15,904 nt of DNA from Streptococcus sp. (GCA_030825825.1 JAPJPE010000011.1:1-15904), one strand, 5' to 3'; positions 7,086 through 14,566 are shown, counted from the stretch's first letter. A program made the numbers and translations. The notes: a model not told the origin generated them from the sequence alone.

Positions 7086-8485
7086 TAGTTGTCTTTTTTT
7101 GCTTCTTTTTGTTTCGCGTGTTTTTCGTAGGCCTTGAGCTGGCGATCGAGTTCTTTTCGGATAGCTGGTTCTGGGGCGTATTTTTCTTCCCAATCATCTG
7201 GCTTCAAAATCTTGTGAGTCACTGGATCAAAGTGCGCTCTTCCATCTGGGAAAATCTTACCCATATTTGCTCGATGAACAATCTCAAAGACCTCTTCAGG
7301 ATCCACTCCCATTAGAACAAAGCTACCATAAGTCAGATAGAGGGTATCGATCAAGGCATCGACCTGTCCCACCATGGAAATCTCAGCCGGATGCTTGCTA
7401 CGCACCTTATCTGCAGCCTTATCCAGAGCTTCGTGAAGGGCCGCTACCGAGCGATCGAATTCTTCCTCACTTGAGCTAGCTGCTCGAACAAATTCCACCA
7501 GTTCCTCTTGCTTGAACATGGTCCGATAAAGGGCATCTTGATGTTGCCAGACCACTGGTTTCTCCTGGGTTTCCCCATCCATTACACCATGGAAGGTTTT
7601 GACCTTATTGAAGTGATCATCCTTAGAAAGAAAGAGTTCTTTCTCTGAGAGAATACCAAAGTGTTGCAGGGCTTTTTGAATGCCATCCTTGCCATTACTA
7701 GTCGTGGTATGCTTGGCAATCGCTTTGACACTAGTGGTTCCATTTCCCATCGCAATGGACAAGCCAACTCCCGAAAGCATTTCTAAGTCATTATCCGAAT
7801 CCCCAAAAGCCATCACCTCGTCGATATCAAAGCCAAATTCCTGGCCAACGATGCGGATGCCTTCTAGCTTCGAAATACCTGGGTTGAGGACGTCTGCTGC
7901 AAAAGGACTGGAACGTGTAAATTTCAGATGTGGAAACTCTTTTTCAATTTTTGCAGTCTCTTCCGGACTCGATAAGATCAGTACTTGGTAGATTGGTTCC
8001 TGCGCTAGTGCATAGAGGGTGTCCTGATCTTGTGGGACGACCTTGCTGACCACTTTGTTAAATCCTCGACTGACTGTTCGGGCCATTTTGCGAGGCACAA
8101 AGCGACTGGACCAGGTTGAAATAGGACTCATCCCAAAACTCATGATCCGAGAACCAAATACCCCATCCTTGGTACCGAGAGCAATTTCCTTACGGTGTTC
8201 TCGAGCATAGTCGATCAACTGGTGCAGGCTCTTTTTGTCGATTGGGCTTGTAAACAGTACGCGATCCTTGGTCAAAATATATTGACCATTATAGGTTACT
8301 GCAAAGTCAAAGCCATAGCGTTCCATAAAGGGTTTGACAAAGGCAGGTCCCCGCCCTGTCGCAAGGCCTACATAGATTCCTTCTTCCTTCAAAGATTGAA
8401 TAGCTTTTTCTGTTGATTTTAAGACCGCTCGACTATCATTGACCAGGGTCCCATCGATATCAAAAAAGACTGCTTTTATTTCCAT
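7085..8485 (-). CDS. Cof-type HAD phosphatase fused to an NTP pyrophosphohydrolase-like domain
   Basis: This 466-aa protein is much longer than a plain Cof-type HAD (about 270 aa). Residues 1 to about 275 carry all HAD-IIB motifs: DIDGT (nucleophile D9, D11), LATGR (T43), K206, and GDSDND (228-233). Residues about 290-435 look like an all-alpha (MazG/PRA-PH-like) NTP pyrophosphohydrolase: an E-rich metal helix QEELVEF (326-332), DALIDTLYLTYG (376-387), then EIVHRANMGKIFPDG and HKILKPDDW. Proteins with this second fold hydrolyse NTPs to NMP and PPi. The HAD part could then remove the phosphate, giving a nucleotide house-cleaning role; that coupling is inference. The C-terminus is a Lys/Glu-rich tail. 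The ribosome site is weak (AAGAAAG well upstream), but the extended -10 promoter is perfect. Confidence 0.85.
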   Translation of the reverse strand: MEIKAVFFDIDGTLVNDSRAVLKSTEKAIQSLKEEGIYVGLATGRGPAFVKPFMERYGFDFAVTYNGQYILTKDRVLFTSPIDKKSLHQLIDYAREHRKEIALGTKDGVFGSRIMSFGMSPISTWSSRFVPRKMARTVSRGFNKVVSKVVPQDQDTLYALAQEPIYQVLILSSPEETAKIEKEFPHLKFTRSSPFAADVLNPGISKLEGIRIVGQEFGFDIDEVMAFGDSDNDLEMLSGVGLSIAMGNGTTSVKAIAKHTTTSNGKDGIQKALQHFGILSEKELFLSKDDHFNKVKTFHGVMDGETQEKPVVWQHQDALYRTMFKQEELVEFVRAASSSEEEFDRSVAALHEALDKAADKVRSKHPAEISMVGQVDALIDTLYLTYGSFVLMGVDPEEVFEIVHRANMGKIFPDGRAHFDPVTHKILKPDDWEEKYAPEPAIRKELDRQLKAYEKHAKQKEAKKDN

Positions 8486-8510
8486 GTCTACTGTTTCTTT
8501 CTTTTTATGA

Positions 8511-8524
8511 TAAAATAAATTATA
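8511..8524. promoter_or_regulatory. Overlapping divergent -10 region (HAD minus, asparaginase plus)
   Basis: The 62-bp spacer has a perfect extended -10 TGATATAAT for the minus-strand HAD gene (hexamer 8519-8524) and a near-consensus extended -10 TGATAAAAT for the plus-strand asparaginase gene (hexamer 8511-8516). Neither has a clear -35. The two elements are only 2 bp apart, so polymerase binding should be mutually exclusive. Confidence 0.5.
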
Positions 8525-8547
8525 TCACATATTCCAAGGAGCTTCAC

Positions 8548-9510
8548 ATGTTTAAAAAAATTTTAGCACTTCATACAGGAGGGACTATTTCCATGGCTGC
8601 TGATGACTCTGGGACAGTAATTACTAATGAAATCAATCCCATGACCCAAGTTATTTCTCCAATTGAAGGAATTGAAGTCACCTCTGAGGATATCTTCAAT
8701 CTACCCAGTCCACAAATGACACCGCATCACATGTTAGCTCTATATCAAAGAATCAAAGAGGCAGCCAGCCACTTCGATGGGATCGTCATTACACACGGGA
8801 CCGATACGCTGGAAGAAACAGCTTATTTCTTGGATACCATGGAGTTACCTGAAATCTCCGTGGTGATTACAGGAGCCATGCGAAGTTCCAACGAACTTGG
8901 AAGTGACGGTGTCTATAATTTCTTAACAGCCCTCCGAGTGGCAGCCGATCCAAAAGCACGTGATAAGGGTGTCTTAGTCGTCATGAACGACGAAATTCAT
9001 GCGGCCAAGTACGTCACCAAAACCCACACCACCAATGTCAGTACCTTTCAGACACCAACCCACGGCCCTCTGGGGTTGGTCATGAAAAAGGAAATCCTCT
9101 TCTTTAAAACAGCTGAGCCACGAGTGCGCTTCGATCTCGATAAAATTGAAGGTTTCGTTCCCATTATCGCTACTTATGCTGGTATGAAAACTGATCTGTT
9201 AGATCTACTGGATCACTCAAAAATTGATGGCCTCATTATTGAAGCCTTTGGAGCTGGAAATATCCCTAAAGAAACTGCCCATAAACTCCAAGAATTCATA
9301 GATGCCGGACTTCCAATCGCTTTAGTGTCCCGCTGCTTCAACGGGATCGCAGAACCAGTTTACGCGTATGAAGGAGGTGGCGTCCAACTCCATCAAGCCG
9401 GTGTCTTTTTCATCAAAGAATTAAATGCCCCCAAAGCTCGCATCAAACTTCTCATCGCCCTCAATGCCGGCCTAAAAGGACAAGAACTCAAAGAATATAT
9501 CGAAGGGTAG
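8548..9510 (+). CDS. ansA: L-asparaginase, type I (cytosolic)
   Basis: The enzyme hydrolyses L-asparagine to L-aspartate and ammonia. The 320-aa protein has both family signatures: LALHTGGTIS with catalytic T13, and ITHGTDTLEETAYFL with T85-D86. Catalytic K158 is in AAKYVTKTHTTN. There is no signal peptide, so this is the cytosolic type. The C-terminal domain (SRCFNGIAEPVYAYEGG) is intact. The ATG at 8548 has an AAGGAG site 6 nt upstream. The gene is alone on the plus strand, with no classical terminator directly after it; the structured repeats and the long hairpin at 9858-9904 may end its transcript. It supplies aspartate and ammonia and fits functionally with the nearby aminotransferase. 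The gene symbol follows common usage for type I enzymes. Confidence 0.95.
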   Translation: MFKKILALHTGGTISMAADDSGTVITNEINPMTQVISPIEGIEVTSEDIFNLPSPQMTPHHMLALYQRIKEAASHFDGIVITHGTDTLEETAYFLDTMELPEISVVITGAMRSSNELGSDGVYNFLTALRVAADPKARDKGVLVVMNDEIHAAKYVTKTHTTNVSTFQTPTHGPLGLVMKKEILFFKTAEPRVRFDLDKIEGFVPIIATYAGMKTDLLDLLDHSKIDGLIIEAFGAGNIPKETAHKLQEFIDAGLPIALVSRCFNGIAEPVYAYEGGGVQLHQAGVFFIKELNAPKARIKLLIALNAGLKGQELKEYIEG

Positions 9511-9513
9511 CAT

Positions 9514-9619
9514 AAGATACAAAGGGCGTAGCGGATACAGTCAAAATAGGGAATTCGACGCAGAATCATTAGATTCTAGGAGGATTCATCTTTTTGACAC
9601 AATCCGCAGCCCGTGTTCA
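9514..9619. repeat. Structured tandem element, copy 1
   Basis: The element opens with AAGATACAAA and closes with GTGTTCA. Between them are nested stems: GGGC (9524-9527) with GCCC (9609-9612), GCGGAT (9531-9536) with ATCCGC (9602-9607), GTCAAAA (9540-9546) with TTTTGAC (9592-9598), GAAT (9551-9554) with ATTC (9584-9587), and an apical hairpin AGAATC-ATTA-GATTCT (9562-9577). It starts 4 nt after the asparaginase stop. I do not recognise it as BOX or RUP. There is no open reading frame. It may be a mobile palindromic repeat or a structured RNA. Confidence 0.85.
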
Positions 9620-9625
9620 GTTAAT

Positions 9626-9730
9626 AAGGTACAAAGCCCGTAAAATGCCAAGTGAAAATAGGAAATTGTCGCCGGGAGCGAAGCTCACAAGAAAATTTAT
9701 CTTTTTCACACAGCATTTAGGGCGTGTTCA
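9626..9730. repeat. Structured tandem element, copy 2
   Basis: Copy 2 has the same layout as copy 1 with AAGGTACAAA at the start and GTGTTCA at the end. Stems are GCCC (9636-9639) with GGGC (9720-9723), AAATGC (9643-9648) with GCATTT (9713-9718), GTGAAAA (9652-9658) with TTTTCAC (9703-9709), AAATT (9663-9667) with AATTT (9694-9698), and an apical GAGC-GAA-GCTC (9676-9686). Stem bases differ from copy 1 but stay paired, and joint lengths on both sides are identical (4-3-6-3-7 and 7-3-6-1-4). Confidence 0.85.
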
Positions 9731-9734
9731 ATTC

Positions 9735-9819
9735 GTGTAACGGCAAGCACTAGGGTGCCTTGCCTACACGACTCACTAACTCCTCAGGTGGATGGTATCG
9801 ATCCACCTTCGTCCTGTCG
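9735..9819. repeat. 85-bp two-hairpin segment flanked by CAATTC direct repeats
   Basis: The segment lies between two copies of CAATTC (9729-9734 and 9820-9825). It holds a long interrupted stem, TCGTGTA (9733-9739) with TACACGA (9765-9771), continuing as GGCAAG (9742-9747) with CTTGCC (9759-9764) and a CAC/GTG tip. A second hairpin is AGGTGGAT (9786-9793) with ATCCACCT (9801-9808). Removing the segment and one CAATTC restores a joint like that between copies 1 and 2, so it looks inserted. No terminal inverted repeats and no T run were seen. Confidence 0.6.
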
Positions 9820-9828
9820 CAATTCAAC

Positions 9829-9861
9829 AAGATACAAATCCCGTAAAATGCCATCTTAAAA
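9829..9861. repeat. Truncated third copy of the structured element
   Basis: AAGATACAAA (9829-9838) is followed by TCCC, GTA, AAATGC (9846-9851), CAT and CTTAAAA, matching the 5' half of copy 2. The 3' half is absent; the sequence passes straight into the long hairpin at 9858-9904. Confidence 0.75.
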
Positions 9862-9904
9862 GTGAGTAGAGTGGAAACAACACATTTCCACTCTACTCAC
9901 TTTT
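9858..9904. terminator. Long bidirectional terminator between asparaginase and recG genes
   Basis: A perfect 20-bp inverted repeat (arms 9858-9877 and 9885-9904, core AGTGAGTAGAGTGGAAA) has the 7-nt loop CAACACA. It is flanked by A/T runs that give a U tract on both strands. It lies 7 bp beyond the recG stop and terminates recG. It would also stop plus-strand transcripts from the asparaginase gene. Confidence 0.93.
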
Positions 9905-9910
9905 TATGAT

Positions 9911-11926
9911 CTAATCTAAATGTTCTTGCTTCTCCAGATAAAGAGAGAGCAAATGCCAATCTGGGTGTTCTCGCCAATCTGGAGTGGCTACGATCTGGCT
10001 AGCAACTTTCCTTGCTTCTTCAAGAATGGGATAATCTTCAACTAGGTCTGCTACTTGAAACTCTGGTATTCCTGATTGACGGGTTCCAAAAATTTCACCT
10101 GAACCCCGCATTTTCAAATCTTCCTCTGCCAGCACAAACCCATTGGTCGTCTCTGTCATGATTTTCATACGCTGTTTGCCACTATCTGTTTTAGGATTGG
10201 CCACTAGAATAGCATAGGATTGCTTATTTCCCCGACCAACCCGGCCTCGAAGCTGGTGCAGTTGGCTAAGACCAAATCGATCTGCATCCATAATAACCAT
10301 AACAGTCGCATTGGGTACGTTGACTCCTACTTCAATAACAGTCGTGGATACTAGAACATCCACTTGGTGCTCTTTAAAGGCCTGCATAATGGTCTCTTTC
10401 TCTTCACTTTTCATCTTTCCATGAAGAAGAGAAACGCGTGCCCGCTGACCAAAGAAGGCTTCTAACTCCTCCTGGAGGGCAAGGGCATTTTTCAAATCTA
10501 GCGCCTCTGACTCCTCGATCAAGGGAGAGATAAAGTAGGCTTGAGAACCTTTTGCGAGCTCTTTTACCAACCAGTCGAGGACCACTTCTAACTGCTCATG
10601 CTTGACCCAACGCGTGATGATTTCCTTGCGTCCCGCAGGCATCTGATCAATGATGGACACATCCATATCTCCAAAAGCCGTGATGGCCAAGGTCCGGGGA
10701 ATAGGGGTGGCCGTCATCATCAGGACGTCTGGATTTTGTCCCTTTTCTCGAAGAATACGACGTTGGGAAACCCCAAAACGGTGTTGCTCATCAATAATGA
10801 CCAAGCCTAGATCTTGGTAGTGAACTCCCTCTTGAATCAAGGCATGTGTCCCCACAATCAGTTGAGCTGTTCCTGAGGCGATCTCCTCTAAGACTTCTCG
10901 TTTCTCAGCTGCCTTTAATCCTCCCGTTAGAAGAGCAATTGGCAAATCCGGAAAAAGATTTTGCAAGCTTTCCTTGTGTTGCTCTGCCAAAATCTCCGTT
11001 GGAACCATCAAGGCTGCTTGCTTACCAGCGCTTAAAGCTGCATACATGGCAAGACCAGCCACGACTGTCTTCCCGCTTCCCACATCCCCTTGAAGCAAGC
11101 GGTTCATATGATAAGGAGAAGCCATATCTATCAAGATTTCATTCAAGCTGTTTTCTTGAGCTTGCGTTAGCTCAAAAGGAAGCTGTTTTTTTCGTTCTGC
11201 TAATTTTTCTGGATCCCAGGCCAGGGAAATTCCTTGGCTGGCTTCGTGATTTTCTTCTTTTAGCACTTGGAGCTGTAGCTGGAAAAAGAGGAGTTCTTCA
11301 AATTTCACCCGGCGAATGGCTTGCTTGTACTCTGCTAGATCCTTAGGAAAATGCATCGCCTGCACTGCTTGAGAGCGTGACAAGAGTTGATAACGCTCCC
11401 GCAAAACTTGGGGCAAATTCTCTTCTAAAAGCTGATCCAAGCCCTGATCGAATGCTATTTTGATCAATTTCACCAGGCTGTTTTGGCTGACTCCTTGCGT
11501 CACCCGATAGACTGGCTGCAAATCATCTTCCACTTGAGCCAGGAGCTTCATTCCTGTCAAACTGCCTTTTGCCTTGTCCCATTTCCCAAAAATCGCTACT
11601 GTTTGCTGAACCTCGATTTTGTCTGCTAAATAGGGTTGGTTGAAAAAATTAACCGCAATCACTTGGTCTCCTTGTTTGATTGAAAAGCGCAAGCGATTTC
11701 GTTTGTAGCCATAATATTGGACATTGGCTGGTGTTGCTACCACCCCAGAGATGACGGCTTTTTCCCCATCTTCCAACTCTAAAACATTGCGCGTTTTGAA
11801 GTCTTCATAGCGAAAAGGGAAATACAAGAGCAGATCTTCTAAGGTTTTAATCCCTAACTTTTTAAATTTTTCCGCCGATTTTGGACCGACTCCAGGCAGT
11901 ACGGATAAGGGTTGGTGTAGATTCAT
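9911..11926 (-). CDS. recG: ATP-dependent DNA helicase RecG
   Basis: RecG is the branched-DNA translocase that remodels stalled forks and processes recombination intermediates. The 671-aa length is typical for Firmicutes. The N-terminal wedge/OB-fold part (residues 1 to about 230) includes PGVGPKSAEKFKKLGI and the FRYEDF segment. Walker A is GDVGSGKT (280-287), motif II is DEQH (379-382), and motif III is TATPIPRTL. The C-terminal helicase lobe has VIEVGVNVPNA, DRFGLSQLHQLRGRVGRG and the TRG-region motif near EIFGTRQSG. The ATG at 11926 has an AGGAGG site. The gene lies 60 bp after alr, behind a terminator-like hairpin, so it may need readthrough or a local promoter. Confidence 0.98.
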   Translation of the reverse strand: MNLHQPLSVLPGVGPKSAEKFKKLGIKTLEDLLLYFPFRYEDFKTRNVLELEDGEKAVISGVVATPANVQYYGYKRNRLRFSIKQGDQVIAVNFFNQPYLADKIEVQQTVAIFGKWDKAKGSLTGMKLLAQVEDDLQPVYRVTQGVSQNSLVKLIKIAFDQGLDQLLEENLPQVLRERYQLLSRSQAVQAMHFPKDLAEYKQAIRRVKFEELLFFQLQLQVLKEENHEASQGISLAWDPEKLAERKKQLPFELTQAQENSLNEILIDMASPYHMNRLLQGDVGSGKTVVAGLAMYAALSAGKQAALMVPTEILAEQHKESLQNLFPDLPIALLTGGLKAAEKREVLEEIASGTAQLIVGTHALIQEGVHYQDLGLVIIDEQHRFGVSQRRILREKGQNPDVLMMTATPIPRTLAITAFGDMDVSIIDQMPAGRKEIITRWVKHEQLEVVLDWLVKELAKGSQAYFISPLIEESEALDLKNALALQEELEAFFGQRARVSLLHGKMKSEEKETIMQAFKEHQVDVLVSTTVIEVGVNVPNATVMVIMDADRFGLSQLHQLRGRVGRGNKQSYAILVANPKTDSGKQRMKIMTETTNGFVLAEEDLKMRGSGEIFGTRQSGIPEFQVADLVEDYPILEEARKVASQIVATPDWREHPDWHLLSLYLEKQEHLD

Positions 11927-11945
11927 TTCTCCTCCTTTCTTTTAT

Positions 11946-11982
11946 AAAAAAGCAGGTCCATTCGGGAAAATCCCACCTGCTT
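11946..11982 (-). terminator. Terminator-like hairpin between alr and recG
   Basis: AAGCAGGT (11950-11957) pairs with ACCTGCTT (11975-11982), with an internal GGG/CCC. The minus strand exits into a T6 run. It lies just after the alr stop and about 20 nt before recG. It should end or attenuate transcription from acpS-alr. Confidence 0.75.
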
Positions 11983-11986
11983 CTTC

Positions 11987-13099
11987 TTATTCTTCACCTG
12001 TATAGTCACGAGGAATCCGATCACTCAAGAGACAGACCACTTCATAATTAATGGTCCCACGGTAATCTGCAACCTCTGTTGCCGTGATTTCTTTCTCGCC
12101 CTCTCGTCCAATCAGGGTAACCTTGGTCCCCAGAGGCAATTCTTCTGGAAGGCGAACAGTAATCTGGTCCATCGAAACGCGACCAACAATGGGACAATAG
12201 TCCCCCTTAATCAGCACATGAAAGTTTTGCATCTCTCGGATCCAACCATCCGCATAGCCGATAGGAATCGTCCCGATCCATTGGGGGTCTTCTGTCGTAT
12301 AGGTTGCCCCGTAGCCAATATCTTGACCAGCTTCTAACTGTTTCACATGAACTAACTCACTCACCAAACTCAAGGCTGGCTTGATTTCATAAGGCAAGGC
12401 TAGCACAGAACCGCTCGGATTCAAGCCATACATGACATCTCCCAAGCGCACAGCTGTGAAAATCGTATCCGCATGCCACAAAGAGGTGGCAGAATTACTC
12501 GCATGGACAATAGGAGGAAGGGTTTCAAGGGCAGCCAATACTTCTTTGAAAAACTGGTATTGCGCTTGGAATTTTCGATCATCTGCCTCATCTGCTGTCG
12601 CAAAATGAGTAAAGATTCCTTCAATTTCAGCTCCAGCTGCCAAGAGGAGGCGTTCAGCCTCTTTGATCTCTTCGATCGTTCGGAATCCAATCCGCCCCAT
12701 TCCTGAATCCACCTTTATATGGACCTTCAATCCTGAAAGATCTGCTTCTTGTCCAAGCAATTGTTCCAACCAAGCAAGACTAGCCACTGTTAAGCGGATG
12801 TCATGCTCTTTGGCTAGGTTCACTGTTTCACTTGGCACAACTCCCAAAATTAAAATAGGGTGTTGCAAGCCTTCTTCACGGATTTCGAGGGCTTCATCCA
12901 TATTGGAAACACAAAAACCATCTACCTGAGGTGCCAATTTTTGGGTTACTGCAACGACCCCATGACCATAGGCGTTGGCCTTGACGACTGCATATTTCAA
13001 GGCTTGACTCGGAATATGCTCACTGACTTGTTGCACATTAAAGGCAATGGCATCCAAATCGACTCTTGCAACAGTTGGTCTATGTTTACTTGCTTTCAT
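11987..13099 (-). CDS. alr: Alanine racemase
   Basis: This PLP enzyme interconverts L- and D-alanine and supplies D-Ala for peptidoglycan and teichoic acid D-alanylation. From the ATG at 13099 the protein is 370 aa, the usual length. PLP lysine K40 is in YAVVKANAYGHG; the second catalytic base Y263 is in DIGYGATYTT; R136 is in SGMGRIGF. The C-terminal beta domain contains IGYADGW and GRVSMDQITV. I chose the ATG at 13099 because a GGAGG site lies 6 nt upstream. The longer frame to 13120 would begin with GTG and add seven unconserved residues. The gene overlaps the end of acpS by 14 nt, so the two are translationally coupled. Confidence 0.97.
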   Translation of the reverse strand: MKASKHRPTVARVDLDAIAFNVQQVSEHIPSQALKYAVVKANAYGHGVVAVTQKLAPQVDGFCVSNMDEALEIREEGLQHPILILGVVPSETVNLAKEHDIRLTVASLAWLEQLLGQEADLSGLKVHIKVDSGMGRIGFRTIEEIKEAERLLLAAGAEIEGIFTHFATADEADDRKFQAQYQFFKEVLAALETLPPIVHASNSATSLWHADTIFTAVRLGDVMYGLNPSGSVLALPYEIKPALSLVSELVHVKQLEAGQDIGYGATYTTEDPQWIGTIPIGYADGWIREMQNFHVLIKGDYCPIVGRVSMDQITVRLPEELPLGTKVTLIGREGEKEITATEVADYRGTINYEVVCLLSDRIPRDYTGEE

Positions 13100-13451
13100 T
13101 TTCTTCCTCCAAAATGACACTGGTCGACACTAGGTCTCCCTTATGACTGATCGAAATCCATACCTTCCCAGAAAAAGGAGACTTGGAAAAATAGGGAGCT
13201 CCGTGGGCATCATTTAAAATTTCTAAATCTTGAAAACCAACTGGTCCAATCCCTGTTCCCATTGCCTTTGAAAAGGCTTCTTTAGCGGACCATCGGCCCG
13301 TTAAATATTCCATTTTCCGTTTTCCAGACAATTCCTCAAAGCGCTCTTGCTCAGCCTTTGTTAAGACTTTTTCAGCGAATCGAGTATTCTTCTGATAGGC
13401 TTTTTCAATCGCAGCGATCGATTCGATATCGATGCCATGTCCTTTGATCAT
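13086..13451 (-). CDS. acpS: Holo-[acyl-carrier-protein] synthase
   Basis: AcpS transfers 4'-phosphopantetheine from CoA to a serine of acyl carrier protein, activating fatty acid synthesis. The 121-aa protein is of normal size. The Mg-binding residues are D8 in GHGIDIES and E58 in WSAKEAFSKAMGTG. The ending WISISHKGDLVSTSVIL is the family's last conserved strand pair. The ATG at 13451 has an AAGGAT site about 8 nt upstream. A weak promoter (TTGTCA, 18 nt, GATAAA on the minus strand between about 13464 and 13493) may drive acpS-alr. Its 3' end contains the alr ribosome site and start. Confidence 0.96.
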   Translation of the reverse strand: MIKGHGIDIESIAAIEKAYQKNTRFAEKVLTKAEQERFEELSGKRKMEYLTGRWSAKEAFSKAMGTGIGPVGFQDLEILNDAHGAPYFSKSPFSGKVWISISHKGDLVSTSVILEEENESK

Positions 13452-13493
13452 CTTGTTTTATCCTTATTTATCGTTTCAGTATCGTTTTACTGA

Positions 13494-13532
13494 CAAAAGA
13501 GAAGGGGCTAAAGAATCACTCCTTCCGCCCCT
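13494..13532 (-). terminator. Probable terminator after the DAHP synthase gene
   Basis: GCCCCT (13527-13532) and AGGGGC (13503-13508) form a 6-bp GC-rich stem with a long loop. On the minus strand an imperfect T-rich tail (TCTCTTTTG) follows. It lies just after the DAHP synthase stop; the long loop lowers confidence. Confidence 0.5.
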
Positions 13533-13537
13533 GCCTT

Positions 13538-14566
13538 TTACTTATTCATCGTTGCAATTTCTTTGACCAAGGCCTGTGTTTTTTCCCAACCCAGGCAAGG
13601 ATCTGTGATGGATTGACCATAAACCACTGGTTCATTTTGACGGCCATCTTCTAGATAGGATTCAATCATGAAACCACGAACTAAAGTTGCCAAATCCTTG
13701 TTCCAAGCACGGTTCAACATGGTTTCTCTCACGATGCGTACTTGCTCTTCGAATTGTTTGCCAGAATTGTCATGGTTGGTATCCACCAGGATGAAGGGAT
13801 GTTGCAAGCCCATTTCGCTATAGCGTTTTGCTGCCGCTAGCAAATCTTCATAATGGTAGTTTGGAATATTCTTACCACTTGCATCCAAGCCCCCACGAAG
13901 GATCGCATGGGCTAAAGGATTTCCTGATGTTTCCACTGCTTGGGCATTGAACAAAAAGTTTTGGGGATGTTGGGCTGCATAAATCGCATTGAACATGACA
14001 GAAAGATTTCCAGAGGTTGGATTCTTCATGCCTGTCGGAGCAGAGATCCCACTAGATACAAAGCGGTGCTCCTGGTCTTCAACTGAACGAGCTCCAATGG
14101 CATGATAAGAAATTAAATCCTCAACATAAGGAAGACTTGCTGGATAAAGCAACTCATCCGCAGTTGTCAAACCAGTTTCTGTAATCACACGGTAGTGGAG
14201 ATGTCGAACCGCTTTCAAACCGTCCACAAAGCTTGGTGCTGCATGTGTATCTGGTTGGTGCATCAAGCCTTTATAGCCATCCCCATTGGTCCGAGGTTTA
14301 GCCGTATAGACCCGCATCACAATGAAAATTTGATCTTTCACTTGCTCTTGCAAGTCTGCCAAACGACGGGCATAGTCCATCACAGCTTCTTCATTATCAG
14401 AAGAGCAAGGCCCGATCACAAGAAGGATCCGTTGGTCTTCTCCTTTGATAATAGCTTCCAATTCTCGATCACGCGCTTCTTTGCGCTCCAAGGCTGGACC
14501 TTCCAAGCGGTAAAGCGAAGTGATCTCTTGCTCATCAATCTTATTGCTCTTCGTAATGAATACCAT
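13538..14566 (-). CDS. aroF: 3-deoxy-7-phosphoheptulonate (DAHP) synthase, class I
   Basis: The enzyme condenses phosphoenolpyruvate and erythrose 4-phosphate in the first step of the shikimate pathway. The 342-aa protein has the class I (AroF/G/H-like) motifs in order: VIGPCSS, MRVYTAKPRT, GYKGLMHQPD, GARSVEDQEHR, APTGMKNPTSG, SGNPLAHAILRGG, LVDTNHDNSGK and SITDPCLGWE. The ATG at 14566 has an AAGGAGG site 4 nt upstream. It lies 52 bp after secA with no terminator or clear promoter between, so cotranscription with secA is likely. Related streptococci commonly carry two DAHP synthase genes in tandem here; only one is present. The aroF versus aroG label, and thus the feedback inhibitor, cannot be settled from sequence. 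Confidence 0.95.
   Translation of the reverse strand: MVFITKSNKIDEQEITSLYRLEGPALERKEARDRELEAIIKGEDQRILLVIGPCSSDNEEAVMDYARRLADLQEQVKDQIFIVMRVYTAKPRTNGDGYKGLMHQPDTHAAPSFVDGLKAVRHLHYRVITETGLTTADELLYPASLPYVEDLISYHAIGARSVEDQEHRFVSSGISAPTGMKNPTSGNLSVMFNAIYAAQHPQNFLFNAQAVETSGNPLAHAILRGGLDASGKNIPNYHYEDLLAAAKRYSEMGLQHPFILVDTNHDNSGKQFEEQVRIVRETMLNRAWNKDLATLVRGFMIESYLEDGRQNEPVVYGQSITDPCLGWEKTQALVKEIATMNK

Noticed and set aside
9514..9861. CRISPR array or known BOX/RUP element as the explanation for the repeats
   Set aside because: There are only two and a half long, structured, diverged units with no short identical repeats and spacers, and the termini do not match BOX or RUP sequences that I know.
10846..11346. 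166-codon open frame antisense to recG
   Set aside because: It lies wholly inside recG, has no recognisable domain or ribosome site, and looks like a shadow frame.
13100..13120. Longer alr start at 13120
   Set aside because: The codon is GTG with no ribosome site; the ATG at 13099 has GGAGG at good spacing and gives the usual N-terminus.
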